A stretch of DNA of 6,785 bases from Neisseria lactamica (GTDB taxonomy: Bacteria; Pseudomonadota; Gammaproteobacteria; Burkholderiales; Neisseriaceae). The stretch is from NCBI GenBank assembly GCA_001067655.1, contig JUNU01000220.1, positions 1 through 6,785 on the forward strand. The letters are read 5' to 3'. A program made the translations under genes and the position numbers. How positions within the stretch are numbered: the stretch's first letter is position 1; each line of letters opens with the position of its first letter. Below the pieces are notes generated by a model that saw only the letters and a list, made by a program, of their open reading frames with translations, did no database searches and was not told where the DNA came from. Shown here piece by piece: positions 5,301-6,785 of this stretch.

Positions 5301-5398
5301 TGGTTGAATTTACGGACAAACGCAAAAAGAATCAAACTCATTTTGCCCTACCGTTTCAGCCCCTAAAAACCAATCTTACTGATAAAGAAAGCCTCACT

Positions 5399-5680
5399 AT
5401 GGAAACCAAACGTCTCTCTTCCCTTCTCAAACTCATCGCCAACCCTGACCGCATGACCATTTTGTTCATGCTGTTGGACAGCGAACGCAGCATCGCCGAA
5501 TTGTCCGAAGCACTCGGACAGCCTGCGACTGCTGTTTCCAACCATCTCGCGCGCCTGCGCTCCGAAGGCTTGATCGATTTCACCCGCTACCACCGCATCA
5601 TCGAATACCGACTGGTATCCGAAGAAGCCGCCGCCATTCTCAATACGCTGCGCCATTTGGAAAACCGTAAAGCAGCCTAA
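5399..5680 (+). CDS. ArsR-family winged helix-turn-helix transcriptional regulator
   Basis: A 93-residue DNA-binding protein, presumably a homodimeric repressor, with the compact ArsR fold: helix 1 from about residue 5, helix-turn-helix SIAELSEALGQ (31-41) and the recognition helix PATAVSNHLARLRSEGLI (42-59), then the wing DFTRYHRIIEYRL (60-72). There is no cysteine anywhere and no ELCVCD metal motif, so it is not a classical thiolate metal sensor; its signal is unknown. The frame is open back to an ATG at 5300, but ArsR proteins start just before helix 1, so METKRLSS is preferred; the ribosome site there is weak (AAAGAAAG). It precedes the exonuclease gene on the same strand, with a terminator between. 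From memory a similar order occurs in meningococcus. Confidence 0.9.
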   Translation: METKRLSSLLKLIANPDRMTILFMLLDSERSIAELSEALGQPATAVSNHLARLRSEGLIDFTRYHRIIEYRLVSEEAAAILNTLRHLENRKAA

Positions 5681-5748
5681 GGGCTGTTGAGCGTTGTTTT
5701 CTCAAACGGATTTTTGTTTCAAAACCGGCAGCCGCCAAAATCCTCTGA

Positions 5749-5757
5749 TGTTACAAT
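5749..5757 (+). promoter_or_regulatory. Extended -10 promoter candidate upstream of the exonuclease gene
   Basis: TGTTACAAT fits the extended -10 pattern TGn plus a five-of-six -10 hexamer (TACAAT), which can work without a -35. The predicted start near 5764 would place the hairpin at 5775-5805 inside the leader of the exonuclease transcript. Confidence 0.4.
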
Positions 5758-5774
5758 ACAGTCCCGTTTAACAC

Positions 5775-5805
5775 ACAAAAGCGGTTTTGCATGAACCGCT
5801 TTTGT
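5775..5805 (+). terminator. Rho-independent terminator after the ArsR-family gene
   Basis: ACAAAAGCGGTT (5775-5786) and AACCGCTTTTGT (5794-5805) form a perfect 12-bp stem with a 7-base loop, followed by TTTGTCCTTATT. It lies 95 bases after the ArsR-family stop and 65 before the exonuclease start. It contains no DUS, unlike the other gene-end hairpins here. Confidence 0.75.
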
Positions 5806-5841
5806 TTTGTCCTTATTCTGCCCGAAAAGCCTGAAACGCTT

Positions 5842-5853
5842 TTCAGACGACCC
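5842..5853 (-). repeat. Variant DNA uptake sequence before the exonuclease gene
   Basis: TTCAGACGACCC, one mismatch from the local DUS at its end. The preceding bases make a small hairpin, GAAAAGC (5824-5830) with GCTTTTC (5838-5844), overlapping the first three bases of the variant. The exonuclease ATG follows 17 bases later. Confidence 0.6.
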
Positions 5854-5870
5854 TCACACACGGAATCCGC

Positions 5871-6641
5871 ATGAAAATCACCACTTGGAACGTCAATTCC
5901 CTCAACGTGCGCCTGCCGCAGGTACAAAACTGGCTTGCCGACCATCAACCCGATGTCCTTGTTTTGCAAGAGCTTAAGCTCGACCAAGACAAATTTCCCG
6001 CCGCCGCCCTGCAAATGATGGGCTGGCACAGCGTTTGGAGCGGGCAAAAAACCTACAACGGCGTCGCCATCATCAGCCGCAACGAACCGCAAGACGTACA
6101 CGTCGGTCTGCCCGCCCTGCCCGATGACCCGCAACGCCGCGTCATCGCCGCAACCGTCAACGGCGTGCGCGTCGTCAATGTCTATTGCGTCAACGGAGAA
6201 GCCCTCGACAGCCCAAAATTCCAATATAAAGAACAATGGTTTGCCGCTTTGACTGAATTTGTCCGCGACGAAATGACGCGCCACGAAAAACTGGTCTTGC
6301 TCGGCGACTTCAATATCGCACCCGCCGATGCCGACTGCTACGATCCTGAAAAATGGCATGAAAAAATCCACTGCTCATCCATCGAGAGACAATGGTTCAA
6401 AAATCTGTTGGATTTGGGCTTGACCGACAGCCTGCGCCAAATCCACCCTGAAGGCGCGTTTTACACTTGGTTTGACTATCGCGGCGCGATGTTCCAACGC
6501 AAACTCGGACTGCGCATCGACCATCAGCTTATCAGCCCAGCACTGTCCGCCGTGTTGAAAGACGTTTATGTCGATTTGGACGCACGCGCGCAAGAACGCC
6601 CCAGCGACCATGCGCCGGTCGTGGCTGAATTTGATTTGTAA
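5871..6641 (+). CDS. xth: Exonuclease III-family DNA repair enzyme, NExo type
   Basis: Mg-dependent phosphodiesterase of base-excision repair, 256 residues, full length for the family. Conserved catalytic residues: N7 in TWNVNS, E34 in LQELKL, Y105, D146 and N148 in GDFN, D217 in RIDH, and D246/H247 in SDHAP. Residue 167 is histidine (EKIHCSS). From memory, meningococcus has two paralogues, NApe and NExo; only NApe cuts abasic sites, and a histidine at this position in NExo blocks that cut while supporting 3'-phosphatase activity. This protein therefore probably cleans blocked 3' ends after oxidative damage rather than acting as the main AP endonuclease; this is inferred by homology. The ATG at 5871 has CGGAA seven bases upstream or less, a weak ribosome site. 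It is followed by a strong paired-DUS terminator. Confidence 0.95.
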   Translation: MKITTWNVNSLNVRLPQVQNWLADHQPDVLVLQELKLDQDKFPAAALQMMGWHSVWSGQKTYNGVAIISRNEPQDVHVGLPALPDDPQRRVIAATVNGVRVVNVYCVNGEALDSPKFQYKEQWFAALTEFVRDEMTRHEKLVLLGDFNIAPADADCYDPEKWHEKIHCSSIERQWFKNLLDLGLTDSLRQIHPEGAFYTWFDYRGAMFQRKLGLRIDHQLISPALSAVLKDVYVDLDARAQERPSDHAPVVAEFDL

Positions 6642-6655
6642 GGTGTAATCTTTAA

Positions 6656-6702
6656 AAAAGGTCGTCTGAAAACCTCATTTTTAGGTTTTCAGACGACCTT
6701 TT
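6656..6702 (+). terminator. Paired-DUS terminator of the exonuclease gene
   Basis: Two exact DUS (6659-6670 and 6688-6699) sit inside a perfect 20-bp stem (6656-6675 with 6683-6702) with a 7-base loop, 14 bases after the stop codon. The descending arm ends in TTTT. It is the longest stem in the window and, by symmetry, may also act on the other strand. Confidence 0.92.
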
Positions 6703-6731
6703 GCTATTTGCTTCTGACTCGAAGCCGACTC

Positions 6732-6785
6732 TATAGTGGATTAAATTTAAACCAGTACGGCGTTGCCTCGCCTTGCCGTACTATT
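6732..6785 (+). mobile_element. Correia repeat (CREE), left half, cut by window end
   Basis: Begins TATAGTGGATTAAATTTAAA, the perfect inverted repeat of the element end at 31-50, and continues with the Correia interior (CCAGTACGGCGTTGCC...). The string CGCCTTGCCGTACTATT joins two regions that in the long form, from memory, are separated by an extra block of about 50 bases. This copy is therefore the short type of about 105-107 bp. It has the same orientation as the copy at 1-50. Confidence 0.87.

Larger units (their letters stand above)
4602..5398. other. Long AT-rich non-coding region
   Basis: About 800 bp without a believable gene. Bases 4681-4800 are extremely AT-rich (19 of 120 bases are G or C). 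They contain TATAAT-like strings on both strands and probably the promoter of the NERD gene. An inverted repeat ATTAGC (4694-4699) / GCTAAT (4711-4716) lies within. The rest (4801-5299) holds one DUS and a repeat cluster at 5114-5141. Frames such as 4995-5243 run through the DUS and resemble no protein I recognise. It may be a decayed gene or a regulatory region. Confidence 0.5.

Noticed and set aside
5751..6371. Minus-strand open frame of 206 codons opposite the exonuclease gene
   Set aside because: Shadow of the exonuclease coding sequence; it crosses the terminator at 5775 and resembles no protein I recognise.
1..6785. Search for CRISPR arrays, tRNA or rRNA genes, transposases, toxin-antitoxin pairs or a defence cluster
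   Set aside because: None seen. The repeated 12-mers are DNA uptake sequences, irregularly spaced and in both orientations.

Overview
The window is chromosomal DNA from a Neisseria species. Two signals support this. The first is the 12-mer AGGTCGTCTGAA, or its complement, which occurs ten times exactly, often as head-to-head pairs behind genes. This is a DNA uptake sequence (DUS) in the 'mucosa' dialect, which from memory belongs to the N. mucosa / N. sicca / N. macacae group. The second is that both ends of the window are halves of a Correia repeat (CREE), a Neisseria miniature element. The proteins fit a Neisseria commensal. Species level is an inference.

Layout from left to right: the tail of a CREE (1-50), about 200 bp with no recognised gene, then a minus-strand cluster. 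In transcription order the cluster is accB (biotin carboxyl carrier), a 63-residue YqaE/Pmp3 membrane peptide, and accC (biotin carboxylase), ending at a paired-DUS terminator (254-292). A 376-bp divergent intergenic region carries candidate promoters for accB (minus) and queA (plus). queA makes the tRNA queuosine precursor. It converges on a small minus-strand membrane-anchored protein with a NERD-like domain, and the two share a bidirectional DUS-type hairpin. Next is a long AT-rich non-coding stretch (about 4602-5398), then a small ArsR-family repressor without cysteines, a terminator, and an exonuclease III-family repair gene of the neisserial NExo type. That gene ends in a 20-bp paired-DUS terminator, after which the first half of another CREE runs off the window.

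AccB and AccC together form the biotin carboxylase half of acetyl-CoA carboxylase, the first step of fatty-acid synthesis. The YqaE peptide lies between them but has no known role in that enzyme. QueA and the exonuclease are independent housekeeping genes. The ArsR regulator precedes the exonuclease gene, but a terminator separates them.

I see no CRISPR array, transposase, toxin-antitoxin pair or defence island, and no convincing new multi-gene system. The points most worth a second look are the YqaE gene inserted between accB and accC, the NERD-like protein lacking the E-x-K motif, the two DUS dialects inside queA, and the same-orientation CREE halves at both ends. The last point suggests that this is an assembly contig broken at a repeat.
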